64,000 nucleotides of DNA from assembly GCA_945877355.1 (NCBI GenBank), contig CAMCRT010000001.1, forward strand, positions 1 through 64,000, read 5' to 3'. The notes under the pieces were generated by a model. The model was not told where the DNA came from. It searched no databases and saw only the letters and a program-made list of their open reading frames with translations. Shown here in pieces: positions 26,431 to 36,434 of this stretch (the first letter of the stretch is position 1; every line of letters begins with the position of its first letter). A program made the translations under genes and the position numbers. The stretch is from an uncultured Mitsuokella sp. Its GTDB lineage: Bacteria; Bacillota; Negativicutes; Selenomonadales; Selenomonadaceae.

Positions 26431-27975
26431 ATGTCGAAAGCAGCAGCTCAAAATGTGTGGATCGGTGTAGATGTGGGGACGACAGGCGTTCGTGCAATTG
26501 CCTACCAGGCAGATGGCAGGCGCTTGGCCTCAACGGAAGAGTTTTATCCGCTTTATACGCCGCACCCGGACTGGGCGGAAGAAGATGCCCTTGAGGTTCT
26601 CGATGCAACGGTTTCTGTAGTTCGAAAGACAAGCGAGACACTTGCTGCAAAGGGAATCGTCCCGAAAGGGATTGCCCTCAGCACGATAATGCATACACTC
26701 TTGTCTCTGGATGAATCATACCGTCCTCTTTCTCCAGTTATGACATGGGCGGATAGCCGTAGCGGAGACATCGTCAGGGAACTGAAGAAAGATACGAATT
26801 TCAGCAAAGGTCTTTACCAGCGGACAGGCTGTCCGCTTCATGCGTGTTATCCGTTTCCGAAGCTTCTATGGATGAAGCGGCATCAGCCGGAAGCCTTCCA
26901 GAAGATGTGCTATGTGGGATCCATCAAAGATTTCCTGTATGTTTCCTTTACCGGCGTGTGGCGCATTGACCATTCGACAGCAAGCACAAGCGGAATGTAT
27001 TCGGAAAGCGATATGGACTGGGATGAGGAAGCCTTAGCCTTCTTGGGACTTCGCCGCGATATGCTTCCAAGGCCTGTATCTACGACGCATAGTGAGCCGC
27101 TGGCTAGGGAAATGGCCGAGCGCCTTCATGTTCCTGCAGGAACGCTGGTTGTCATCGGTGCGACAGATGGCGTTCTGGTCAATGTGGGAATCGGTGCAAT
27201 CCGCCAAGGACAGCTCAGTGCCACGATTGGTACAAGCGGTGCAATCCGGATGCTGACAAAGACCCCGCAGACAGATGCAAAGATGCGCACCTGGTGCTAC
27301 AACCTTCTGGATGACATGTGGGTGTCCGGTGGCGCGATTAATAATGGGGGTATGATTCTTCGCTGGATGCGCGATGAGGTGCTGCGTTATACAGATGGAG
27401 AAATGCAGAAGCTCGATGTGGATGCATATGACCTGATGACGATGCAAGCGGGAAAGGTGCCAGCTGGATCAAATGGACTTCTGCTTCTTCCCTGCTTTAC
27501 TGGGGAGCGGGCTCCCTATTGGAATTCCGAGCTGCGTGGTGTCTTTTTCGGGCTGTCGCTCAATACGAAGAGGGCGGACATGATACGCGCCACGATGGAA
27601 GGAATCTGCTTCTCCCTGAAGGCAGTCTATGAGGCACTTCTCGATTTTGGATCTGTGAAGGATATCCGCGTGAGTGGAAGCTTCACGAAATCTCCTCTTT
27701 GGTTGCAGATCCTGGCGGATATTTTGGAGCATGACATTACATTGCCGGATAATAGCGAGGGAGCTGCATTCGGCGCGGCAGTGCTCGGCTTCCTGTCGGA
27801 GGGAAGCATCCAGTCCATTGAGGAGACGGCAAGCCTTGTACAGCCGAAGCAGGTATATTATCCTGTAGCGGAGAATGCGGATACATATCGTTCCCTCTAT
27901 AAGATATTCGATGGGGTTTACTGGAATCTGCAAAATCAATTTGCGGAAATCACTGCTTTGCAGGGACGTGCTTGA
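26431..27975 (+). CDS. gntK: Gluconokinase, FGGY family
   Basis: 514 residues. The N-terminal domain begins VWIGVDVGTTGVRAIAYQ and has WAEEDALEV, GIALSTIMHTLLSLD and PVMTWADSRS, a set characteristic of the FGGY gluconokinases (Bacillus GntK type). The C-terminal domain has ATIGTSGAIRM near 265, GLLLLPCFTGERAPYWNSE near 348 and the ATP-site VSGSFTKSPLWLQILADILE near 412. It phosphorylates D-gluconate to 6-phosphogluconate, the substrate of the dehydrogenases flanking it. Transcribed with the next two genes from the promoter at 26326. Related hexulose kinases remain possible. Confidence 0.88.
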   Translation: MSKAAAQNVWIGVDVGTTGVRAIAYQADGRRLASTEEFYPLYTPHPDWAEEDALEVLDATVSVVRKTSETLAAKGIVPKGIALSTIMHTLLSLDESYRPLSPVMTWADSRSGDIVRELKKDTNFSKGLYQRTGCPLHACYPFPKLLWMKRHQPEAFQKMCYVGSIKDFLYVSFTGVWRIDHSTASTSGMYSESDMDWDEEALAFLGLRRDMLPRPVSTTHSEPLAREMAERLHVPAGTLVVIGATDGVLVNVGIGAIRQGQLSATIGTSGAIRMLTKTPQTDAKMRTWCYNLLDDMWVSGGAINNGGMILRWMRDEVLRYTDGEMQKLDVDAYDLMTMQAGKVPAGSNGLLLLPCFTGERAPYWNSELRGVFFGLSLNTKRADMIRATMEGICFSLKAVYEALLDFGSVKDIRVSGSFTKSPLWLQILADILEHDITLPDNSEGAAFGAAVLGFLSEGSIQSIEETASLVQPKQVYYPVAENADTYRSLYKIFDGVYWNLQNQFAEITALQGRA

Positions 27976-28003
27976 AAAAGGAAACGTTAGGGAGGCGTTG
28001 CTC

Positions 28004-29038
28004 ATGAAGGGGCTTTTCTTCGACGAAAATAAGGCACGTGATGTTGTCTTGATCGGACGCGCAACGGTGGACTTCAATCCAAATGAGCTGAATCGCACAC
28101 TTGACAAGGTAAAGACGTTCTCCATGTATCTTGGCGGATCGGCCGGAAACACTGCAGTCGGTCTCAGCAGACTGGGCCTGAAGGTTGGATTCATCGGATG
28201 CGTTTCCGATGATTCGCTTGGCGATTTTGTCCTTCATTATTTGGAGGCTAGCGGGATTGACACAAGTCAGATGGTACGTGCAAAAAATGGAGAGCACATG
28301 GGTCTGACTTTCACGGAAATCAAGAGCCCGACGGAATCAAGCATTCTGATGTATCGGAGCAATGCAGCTGACCTGGCAATAGCGCCAGAAGATGTGAGAG
28401 AGTCCTATATAAGGGATAGCAAGCTCCTTGTTATCTCTGGAACGGCTCTTTCCAGAAGTCCGTCGAGAGAGGCATGCCTCCTTGCCCTGCAGTATGCGAA
28501 AAAACATGACACGCGCATACTCTTTGATGTGGACTATCGTCCATACACTTGGCGCACAAAAAAGGATATACAGATTTACTATTCGCTTATTGCATCACAA
28601 GCAGATATCCTTATCGGATCCCGTGATGAAATTAACTTGACAGAAGGATTGGATGAGGCAGCAAAAGAGCCGGCGGATTATGTACTAGCAGAAAAATATA
28701 TTTCGCAAGGTACGAAAATTGTTATCATAAAACATGGGAAAGATGGTTCGATAGCCTATACCGCGGATAAGGATGCCTATAAGGTTGCATCCTATTCTGT
28801 CAAGCTGTTGAAGTCCTTCGGTGGGGGCGATGCCTATGGAAGCGCCTTTGTTTATGGGATTGTCAAGGGGGTCAAGCTCCCTGAGGCGCTTCGTTATGCA
28901 ACGGCACATGCGGCCATGGTGGTTGCAAGTCACAGCTGTTCGGAGGCTATGCGGACAGCTGGACAGATTGAGGCATTTATCCAGGAGCATAGCGATGAAC
29001 AGGTCATCACCCAGTTGGAGTGGAAAAGCGCAATATAA
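28004..29038 (+). CDS. PfkB-family kinase, IolC-like (5-dehydro-2-deoxygluconokinase-like)
   Basis: 344 residues from the ATG after TTAGGGAGG. It closely resembles Bacillus IolC: VVLIGRATVDFNPNE, YLGGSAGNTAVGLSRLGLKVGFIG, GLTFTEIKSPTESSILMYR, LVISGTALSRSPSREA and FDVDYRPYTWRTKKD. The catalytic loop is KSFGGGDAYGSAF (GGGD in place of the usual GAGD, Asp as base). IolC phosphorylates 2-deoxy-5-keto-D-gluconate in myo-inositol breakdown, but no other iol gene is here. In a hexonate island a keto-gluconate (for example 5-ketogluconate) is a plausible substrate. Confidence 0.85.
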   Translation: MKGLFFDENKARDVVLIGRATVDFNPNELNRTLDKVKTFSMYLGGSAGNTAVGLSRLGLKVGFIGCVSDDSLGDFVLHYLEASGIDTSQMVRAKNGEHMGLTFTEIKSPTESSILMYRSNAADLAIAPEDVRESYIRDSKLLVISGTALSRSPSREACLLALQYAKKHDTRILFDVDYRPYTWRTKKDIQIYYSLIASQADILIGSRDEINLTEGLDEAAKEPADYVLAEKYISQGTKIVIIKHGKDGSIAYTADKDAYKVASYSVKLLKSFGGGDAYGSAFVYGIVKGVKLPEALRYATAHAAMVVASHSCSEAMRTAGQIEAFIQEHSDEQVITQLEWKSAI

Positions 29039-29169
29039 GACAGGGAGCTCTGCACTTGGCAGGGTCAGTGCCGCGAGAGTGTGTGGTGATTATTTGACTG
29101 CTTGATGCACATCGCGTGATGCTTGCACTGGGGTGCCTGCATCGTATGTTTAGAGGGGGCTGTACAATT

Positions 29170-30573
29170 ATGGGGACAACGAATAATATTGGCATGATCG
29201 GCATGGGGGTCATGGGAAGCAATCTTGCGCTTAATATGGCAGATCAAGGGTTTCGCGTGGCAGCATATAACTGGACGCCGGACCTTACGGAACGAGTGCT
29301 GAAAGAGCATCCGCATGAAAATCTGAAGGGCTATTTCTCCTTGGAGGATTTTATCGCTTCTCTTGAAAAGCCTCGGCGTATCATGATGATGATCATGGCG
29401 GGAGATCCGGTCGATTCCGTGATTGCCTCGCTCGTGCCACTCTTGGAGAAAGGCGATATTGTCATAGATGGAGGCAATTCGTTCTTCAAGGATACACGGC
29501 GTCGTTCCTCGATGCTTGCAGAAAAAGGAATCCACTATTTTGGGATTGGAGTGTCTGGTGGTGAAGAGGGGGCGCGTCGCGGACCTTCCTTGATGCCAGG
29601 CGGTGAGAGAGCAGCTTATGAATCCATTCGCCCTATATTCGAGGCGATTGCTGCAAAGGTGGAGGGGAAGCCATGCTGCACCTATATTGGAGCAGATGGC
29701 GCAGGTCACTATGTGAAGATGGTGCATAATGGAATTGAGTATGCGGATATGCAGCTCATTGCTGAAAGCTATCTTCTTTTGAAATACATTGGTGGGTTTT
29801 CAGATGATATGCTTTCAAAGACATATCATGCTTGGAATGAGGGAAATCTCAAGAGCTATCTGATTGAGATAACAGGCAAGATATTCCAGGCGAAGGATGA
29901 GGACGGCAGCCCACTCGTCGACAAGATACTGGATAGTGCTGGGCAGAAGGGAACAGGACGTTGGACAAGCATTGCAGCACTTGAGCAAGGCGTTGATGTT
30001 TCGATTATAACAGCGGCATGCAATGCGCGTGTGATGTCGAATCTGTTGGAGGAGAGGAAGGAGGCCTCCAAGAACTTTGGGCATCCATCGGGTGGACAGG
30101 CGGTTCCAGAGGATTTTGCCGAACTCGTCCGTCAGAGCCTTTATATATCGAAAATCATGGCGTATGCGCAAGGGTTTTCACTCTATCGCTCTGCATCGAA
30201 TCTCTATGGATGGTCTCTGGACTTTGGGAGGATTGCATCTATATTCCGGGCAGGATGCATTATTCGTGCGGATTTTCTTGGAAAGATTACAGAGGCGTAT
30301 CAAAAGAATCCGTCTCTGCCGAATCTTATTCAGGACTCGTATTTCCGAGAAAAAATAAATAAGAATGCGGATAGTCTTCGGAAGGTGCTCGCCCTTGCCA
30401 TGCAAGGCGGAGTGCCGGTACCAGCAATGGCAAATGCACTTTCCTATCTGGATGCATTTCGAAGCGAAAGCGTCGGTGCAAACCTTATCCAGGCACAGCG
30501 TGATTTCTTTGGAGCACATACCTTCCAACGCAAAGACAAGGAGGGAGTATTCCACCATATCTGGAATGAATGA
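29170..30573 (+). CDS. gnd: 6-phosphogluconate dehydrogenase, decarboxylating (copy 2, cofactor site altered)
   Basis: 467 residues, long form, ATG after GAGGGGG. Landmarks: GMGVMGSNLALNMADQGF, IDGGNSFFKDT, GVSGGEEGARRGPSLMPGG, KMVHNGIEYADMQ and SYLDAFRSESVGANLIQAQRDFFGAHTF, so catalytic residues are complete. The cofactor loop reads YNWTPDL: Trp35 stands where copy 1 and typical NADP enzymes have Arg. Loss of this 2'-phosphate contact suggests NAD preference (inference). Third gene of the gluconokinase operon. It differs from copy 1 across its length, so the two are old paralogues or separately acquired, not a recent duplication. Confidence 0.93.
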   Translation: MGTTNNIGMIGMGVMGSNLALNMADQGFRVAAYNWTPDLTERVLKEHPHENLKGYFSLEDFIASLEKPRRIMMMIMAGDPVDSVIASLVPLLEKGDIVIDGGNSFFKDTRRRSSMLAEKGIHYFGIGVSGGEEGARRGPSLMPGGERAAYESIRPIFEAIAAKVEGKPCCTYIGADGAGHYVKMVHNGIEYADMQLIAESYLLLKYIGGFSDDMLSKTYHAWNEGNLKSYLIEITGKIFQAKDEDGSPLVDKILDSAGQKGTGRWTSIAALEQGVDVSIITAACNARVMSNLLEERKEASKNFGHPSGGQAVPEDFAELVRQSLYISKIMAYAQGFSLYRSASNLYGWSLDFGRIASIFRAGCIIRADFLGKITEAYQKNPSLPNLIQDSYFREKINKNADSLRKVLALAMQGGVPVPAMANALSYLDAFRSESVGANLIQAQRDFFGAHTFQRKDKEGVFHHIWNE

Positions 30574-30623
30574 AGCTTGAAACAGACGAAGCGCGAATTA
30601 CAGGACGATATATAAATCTTGAG

Positions 30624-30690
30624 AGGTGTTGTTTCACACGGATGTGTCCCGTGAAGCAGCACCTTTCTTGTGGATTTTTTTATTTTGATA
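30624..30690 (+). terminator. Large hairpin, probable terminator of the second hexonate operon
   Basis: AGGTGTTGTTTCAC...GTGAAGCAGCACCT pair over about 18 bp with G-U pairs and one bulge (30624-30664). A T-rich stretch follows after a short gap (around 30674-30686), so termination is likely but not textbook. Confidence 0.55.
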
Positions 30691-30766
30691 TTGAAGAGTG
30701 CAGCTTGATTTCGTACACTGATAGAATCAGAAGAGTTCCTGTTTGCAAAATGGAAAGGGTGGTTTT

Positions 30767-31519
30767 ATGGCAATGTACACCGATCGCGTCGAGGCACCGC
30801 AGCCGCATACGCAGCTGACGCAGGCCATAGGGACAGACCGGGCTGTCATCATGGGGGACCCGGCGCGGGTGGATGTGGTGGCAGATTTTTTGGAGAACCT
30901 GCAGGAATGGGCCTTTAACAGGGAGTACAAGTCTGTCCTCGGTACTTATCGTGGGCAGCGCATCCTTGCCATGTCCACGGGCATCGGCGCACCCTCGGCG
31001 GGCATTGGGGTGGAGGAGCTCCACAATGTAGGAGTCCGCTATGTCATCCGGGTGGGCTCGGCAGGAGCGATGCAGAAGGATATCGATCTGGGGAAGCTTG
31101 TGATTGCAGAGGGGGTCGTCCGGGACGATGGCCTCTCGAAAAAGTATGTCCCGGAGATTTACCCGGCGGTGCCCTCGTATAAGCTGCTGGAGCTCGCCCA
31201 TCGCTATGCGCCGCAGGCTGTGTATGGAATCGTTCGCTCCCACGATGGCTTCTATATGGATGACAATGCGGATGCGGAGGCCTTCTGGTCGGGCAAGGGC
31301 ATCAAGGCAGATGACATGGAGTCGGGCATCCTGATGGTCATCGGCCGGCTTCGCGGGATGCATACGCTTTCCATCCTGAATAATGTCGTTCTGTACCAGG
31401 GAGATCTTGCCGAGGGGGTCAACAGCCTGGTCAATGGCGCCGAGCTTGTGGCAAAGGGGGAGCGGGACTCTATCCTTGCGGCGCTTGATATTCTTTCGGA
31501 CAAGGAACTGGAGGGCTAG
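30767..31519 (+). CDS. Nucleoside phosphorylase (uridine phosphorylase/PNP family)
   Basis: 250 residues from the ATG after GGAAAGGGTGG. PNP_UDP_1 fold: RAVIMGDPARVDVVADFL (phosphate-binding GDPxR), ILAMSTGIGAPSAGIGVEEL, YVIRVGSAGAMQKDIDLG (GTxG-like glycine loop) and DDMESGILMVIGRLRG (the Met-Glu pair contacting the ribose). It cleaves a nucleoside with phosphate to base and ribose-1-phosphate. Uridine is the commonest substrate. It is one base from pnuC, so nicotinamide riboside or another vitamin nucleoside imported by PnuC may be the substrate; that is inference from context only. Confidence 0.87.
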   Translation: MAMYTDRVEAPQPHTQLTQAIGTDRAVIMGDPARVDVVADFLENLQEWAFNREYKSVLGTYRGQRILAMSTGIGAPSAGIGVEELHNVGVRYVIRVGSAGAMQKDIDLGKLVIAEGVVRDDGLSKKYVPEIYPAVPSYKLLELAHRYAPQAVYGIVRSHDGFYMDDNADAEAFWSGKGIKADDMESGILMVIGRLRGMHTLSILNNVVLYQGDLAEGVNSLVNGAELVAKGERDSILAALDILSDKELEG

Positions 31520-31520
31520 C

Positions 31521-32237
31521 ATGGCAGAGCAGCACAATTGGTTTTACAGCCAGCTTTTTACGAATTGGAAACGATTTGAAATCCTCTATGTGACCATACT
31601 TCTTCTCCTGCAGATCGGGGTTTTTGTCCTTGTGCCGGACAGCCCGATTGGCATGATTTCCGGCGTGGCGGGTGTCATCTGTCTCGTCTATGGCATGAAG
31701 GGGAGAAAGATTTCCTTCCTCTTTGGCTTCGTGCAGTGCGTGGCCATGACCTATGTGGCATGGATCAGCCACGCCTTTGGCTCCTTCGCCATGGATGTGG
31801 TCTATGTGATTTCCCAGCCCATTGGTTGGTACCTCTGGGGCCGTCAGCAGGAGACCCACTCCTTTGCTCCTGGTACACGGAAAAAGGTGTTTTTCGGTGC
31901 CTTCATCGCCTGGGCTGTTGGCTGGTGGGTGCTTGTGGGGGTCGGCGGCCAGCTGCCTTGGTTTGATTCCATAAATTTCGTCATCAGCTTCATTGCACAG
32001 GTGCTCTACGTCCTCAAATACAATGAAAACTGGTCTCTCTGGATTTTTGTCAATATCGCGAATTTCCTCTACTGGTCGGTCCTTTCCTTCCAGATGATGA
32101 CGGGGGATAACACCATAGGGACGCTTGGCGCAAACCTCTCCCAAGTCGCGTTGCAGGCGGCATTGCTCTTCAATGCGGTATATGCCCAAAAGGTTTGGAC
32201 AAGCGGCGAAGCAGATAATGAAGGCGGCGCAAAGTAA
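31521..32237 (+). CDS. pnuC: PnuC-family nicotinamide riboside/vitamin transporter
   Basis: 238 residues with seven to eight hydrophobic segments. Family marks: the N-terminal WKRFEILYVTILLLLQIG, GVAGVICLVYGMKGRKISFLFG, the SQPIGWYLWG motif near 110 and the NENWSLWIFVNIANFLYWS segment near 178 (the W-x3-N-type substrate motif of PnuC). PnuC proteins are energy-independent facilitators whose substrate is trapped by an intracellular kinase or phosphorylase. No NAD- or TPP-type regulatory element was recognised upstream. The upstream phosphorylase gene ends one base before this start. Confidence 0.9.
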   Translation: MAEQHNWFYSQLFTNWKRFEILYVTILLLLQIGVFVLVPDSPIGMISGVAGVICLVYGMKGRKISFLFGFVQCVAMTYVAWISHAFGSFAMDVVYVISQPIGWYLWGRQQETHSFAPGTRKKVFFGAFIAWAVGWWVLVGVGGQLPWFDSINFVISFIAQVLYVLKYNENWSLWIFVNIANFLYWSVLSFQMMTGDNTIGTLGANLSQVALQAALLFNAVYAQKVWTSGEADNEGGAK

Positions 32238-32282
32238 ATGGCGCGCTAGCATCACAGGACGAAAAAAGGGTGGATTACAAAG

Positions 32283-32311
32283 AAAGCGGGCGCTTAGGGC
32301 GTCCGCTTTTC
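32283..32311. terminator. Terminator between pnuC and hepT
   Basis: AAAGCGGGCGC and GCGTCCGCTTTT pair around a TTAGG loop with one G-U pair, ending in TTTT. Sited in the convergent gap. Confidence 0.75.
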
Positions 32312-32348
32312 ATTCATGCATCGCATCGAGAGAGGTGTGATCCAGAAT

Positions 32349-32681
32349 TCAAATCTTTTTTTTTAGATTTTCAAGCTCTCGTTGCAGCTTTGGCATGTCT
32401 TCCGTGATGATTTCCCAGATAAGCTGGAGGTTTACACCCTCGTAGTCATGGACGATGCGGTTGCGCAGGCCATATATTTGGTGCCATGTAATTTCCGGAT
32501 GGGCAGCTTTAAAGTTTTCTCCTAGTTTTGTCGTGAGTTCCCCAATTTGGCTGAGGTTGAATATACAGGCCTCCAGAAGCATCTCGTTTCTACGAAATTC
32601 CGCAAAGCCAAGTGCATCGCAGTAGTTTAGAATCTTCGTCGTATAGCGGTGCATTTTCTCCAAGATTATCTTATCGCGCAT
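32349..32681 (-). CDS. hepT: HepT-like HEPN toxin (DUF86)
   Basis: 110 residues on the - strand. Four-helix HEPN protein with the RNase motif RX4HXY, read here as RNRIVHDY near residues 74-81. The middle contains EACIFNLSQIGELTTKLGE, the usual DUF86 core. HepT cleaves RNA until its tyrosine is AMPylated by the partner MntA. The start overlaps the end of mntA by 11 bp, giving a two-gene operon read from right to left. The motif is complete, so the toxin appears intact. Confidence 0.9.
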   Translation of the reverse strand: MRDKIILEKMHRYTTKILNYCDALGFAEFRRNEMLLEACIFNLSQIGELTTKLGENFKAAHPEITWHQIYGLRNRIVHDYEGVNLQLIWEIITEDMPKLQRELENLKKKI

Positions 32682-32976
32682 AGATTTTAATCCCCGTGTT
32701 TTTTATCTCATTGGCAATTTTTGACTTTGGATCGATATGCGTTTTGTCAAATACATCAAGCTCTTTTCCGTCCAGTGCCTCGCGCAAGTCCTCGATGAGG
32801 CCGACGAAGCGAAGGCCGTGCAGGTCGCAGTCCACAAGCAAATCCACATCACTTGTGGAGGCCGGCGTCCCTTTGCTATAGGATCCAAACAGGATGGCCT
32901 CACGAACAGAATTGCGGGAAAATACAGGGAAAAGGCGATGCTTTAGTTCATCCAATGAAAAAATGGCTGATTTCAT
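32671..32976 (-). CDS. mntA: MntA-like nucleotidyltransferase antitoxin
   Basis: 101 residues from an ATG preceded on the - strand by GGAGG; a five-codon upstream extension has no separate site. The minimal nucleotidyltransferase motif is intact: GSYSKGTPASTSDVDLLVD, a G-S-x(9-11)-D-x-D site. MntA transfers AMP to the HepT tyrosine and so neutralises it. Antitoxin gene comes first and toxin second with an 11-bp overlap. Nothing in the sequence suggests decay. Confidence 0.9.
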   Translation of the reverse strand: MKSAIFSLDELKHRLFPVFSRNSVREAILFGSYSKGTPASTSDVDLLVDCDLHGLRFVGLIEDLREALDGKELDVFDKTHIDPKSKIANEIKNTGIKIYAR

Positions 32977-33046
32977 AGGAAACACCTCCAAGTACGCTCT
33001 GTCTTCATCGTACCATGCAATAGAAGACAGAGCAAGGGGAGAACGT

Positions 33047-33235
33047 TTATATTCCTAGATTGCGCATGGAAAACCACTGGGCATTCTCGTCCCAGGAGAG
33101 CTCGACCCGGAGATCTGGGGCAAACTTCCGCTGGTATTGGTATTTCGCGCCTGGGGGGAGGTACTCATATTGGCTGGTGAGAATAAAGCGCCCTGCACCG
33201 TCTGCATTGATGCTCGTAAGGATTTGGTGCTACTT
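33047..33235 (-). pseudogene. 3' remnant of an unidentified gene
   Basis: On the - strand an open frame of about 60 codons reads sensibly (ILTSINADGAGRFILTSQYE, later FAPDLRVELSWDENAQWF) and ends at TAA 33047-33049. A TAG stands just before it, and no ATG, GTG or TTG is available at the beginning. AAGGAG occurs nearby but before an ATC. The most likely reading is a decayed gene end. I do not recognise the family. The whole 33.0-33.4 kb interval otherwise contains no gene. Confidence 0.45.
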
Positions 33236-33400
33236 CTCCTTTGTTAAAAGCGGATGAACATGCTAGTATATTTCAATACAAAACAATGAAATTCCTTCTA
33301 TTGCTGCAATAAATCCTCGTATGGACTGGAGCCGTGGCGTCGGTCTTTCTTCGTACAAATAGGGAGAAATCGTCGATGAAAAAATTTTACGCAAAAAGTC

Positions 33401-33447
33401 AAAAAATCAGAAAAAGTATTTGACTTTTTGACTTTTATATGTATAAT
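33401..33447 (+). promoter_or_regulatory. clpB promoter with overlapping TTTGACT heptads (CtsR-like)
   Basis: TTGACT (33420-33425) and TATAAT (33442-33447) are 16 bp apart. The -35 box overlaps TTTGACT heptads at 33419 and 33427, and a complementary AGTCAAA occurs at about 33396. Heptads of this type form the CtsR heat-shock operator, but spacing here (start to start 8 bp) differs from the standard 10 bp, so CtsR control is tentative. Confidence 0.55.
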
Positions 33448-33514
33448 AGAGTTCAGATAGAGTTCTGCGAGAGTGCGGGGCTCTGATAGAGACAGAATAC
33501 GGAGGAAGAACGTT

Positions 33515-36091
<2,577 letters not shown>

Positions 36092-36146
36092 TTCGTTTCT
36101 ATTTTTCCCCGGATATGGTATAATGATATGCCAATCGGAAAGAGAA

Positions 36147-36180
36147 AAGCGGCTTTCCCGCAAGGAGGGCCGCTTTCTTT
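36147..36180 (+). terminator. Hairpin after clpB
   Basis: AAAGCGGC (36147-36154) and GCCGCTTT pair around a loop, followed by CTTTTGG. A possible -10 (TGGTATAAT, 36115-36123) lies just before it, so it could also be a leader hairpin of the downstream pair. Confidence 0.55.
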
Positions 36181-36215
36181 TGGAGAAAAATCATGATAGA
36201 AAGGCGGCTGGTGCA

Positions 36216-36434
36216 ATGGAAGGAACAATCGTCTGGAGGAAAAACCAGTACATGTTGCAGTATTTCAAGGATGGGGCAGAGCAGCTCCATCCCCTGAAGG
36301 TGGGGGACACGGTAGAGGTGCTCATCAACGATGCCTGGATTCGGACAAGAATCGAAAGGAAGCTGGGGGAACCTCGCTTTGCGGACATCAACTATGGGAA
36401 TGGCATCGGCTGCCCGGGGAGGACGATAGAATGA
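36216..36434 (+). CDS. Small DUF5348-like protein
   Basis: 72 residues beginning MEGTIVWRKNQYMLQYF. The sequence GTIVWRKNQYML, LKVGDTVEVLINDAWIRTRIE resembles the small DUF5348 family, a beta-barrel-like domain often encoded near mobile or conjugative genes. No function is known. AAAGGCGG upstream is a weak ribosome site. The TGA overlaps the ATG of the HD-domain gene (ATGA), implying coupled translation. Confidence 0.62.
   Translation: MEGTIVWRKNQYMLQYFKDGAEQLHPLKVGDTVEVLINDAWIRTRIERKLGEPRFADINYGNGIGCPGRTIE

Noticed and set aside
30574-30766. NAD- or thiamine-type riboswitch before the phosphorylase-pnuC pair
   Set aside because: The only structure is a simple hairpin better read as terminator; no TPP or other known conserved core was found.
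33060-33257. 65-codon + frame after mntA
   Set aside because: The - strand frame at the same place reads more protein-like; no ribosome site.
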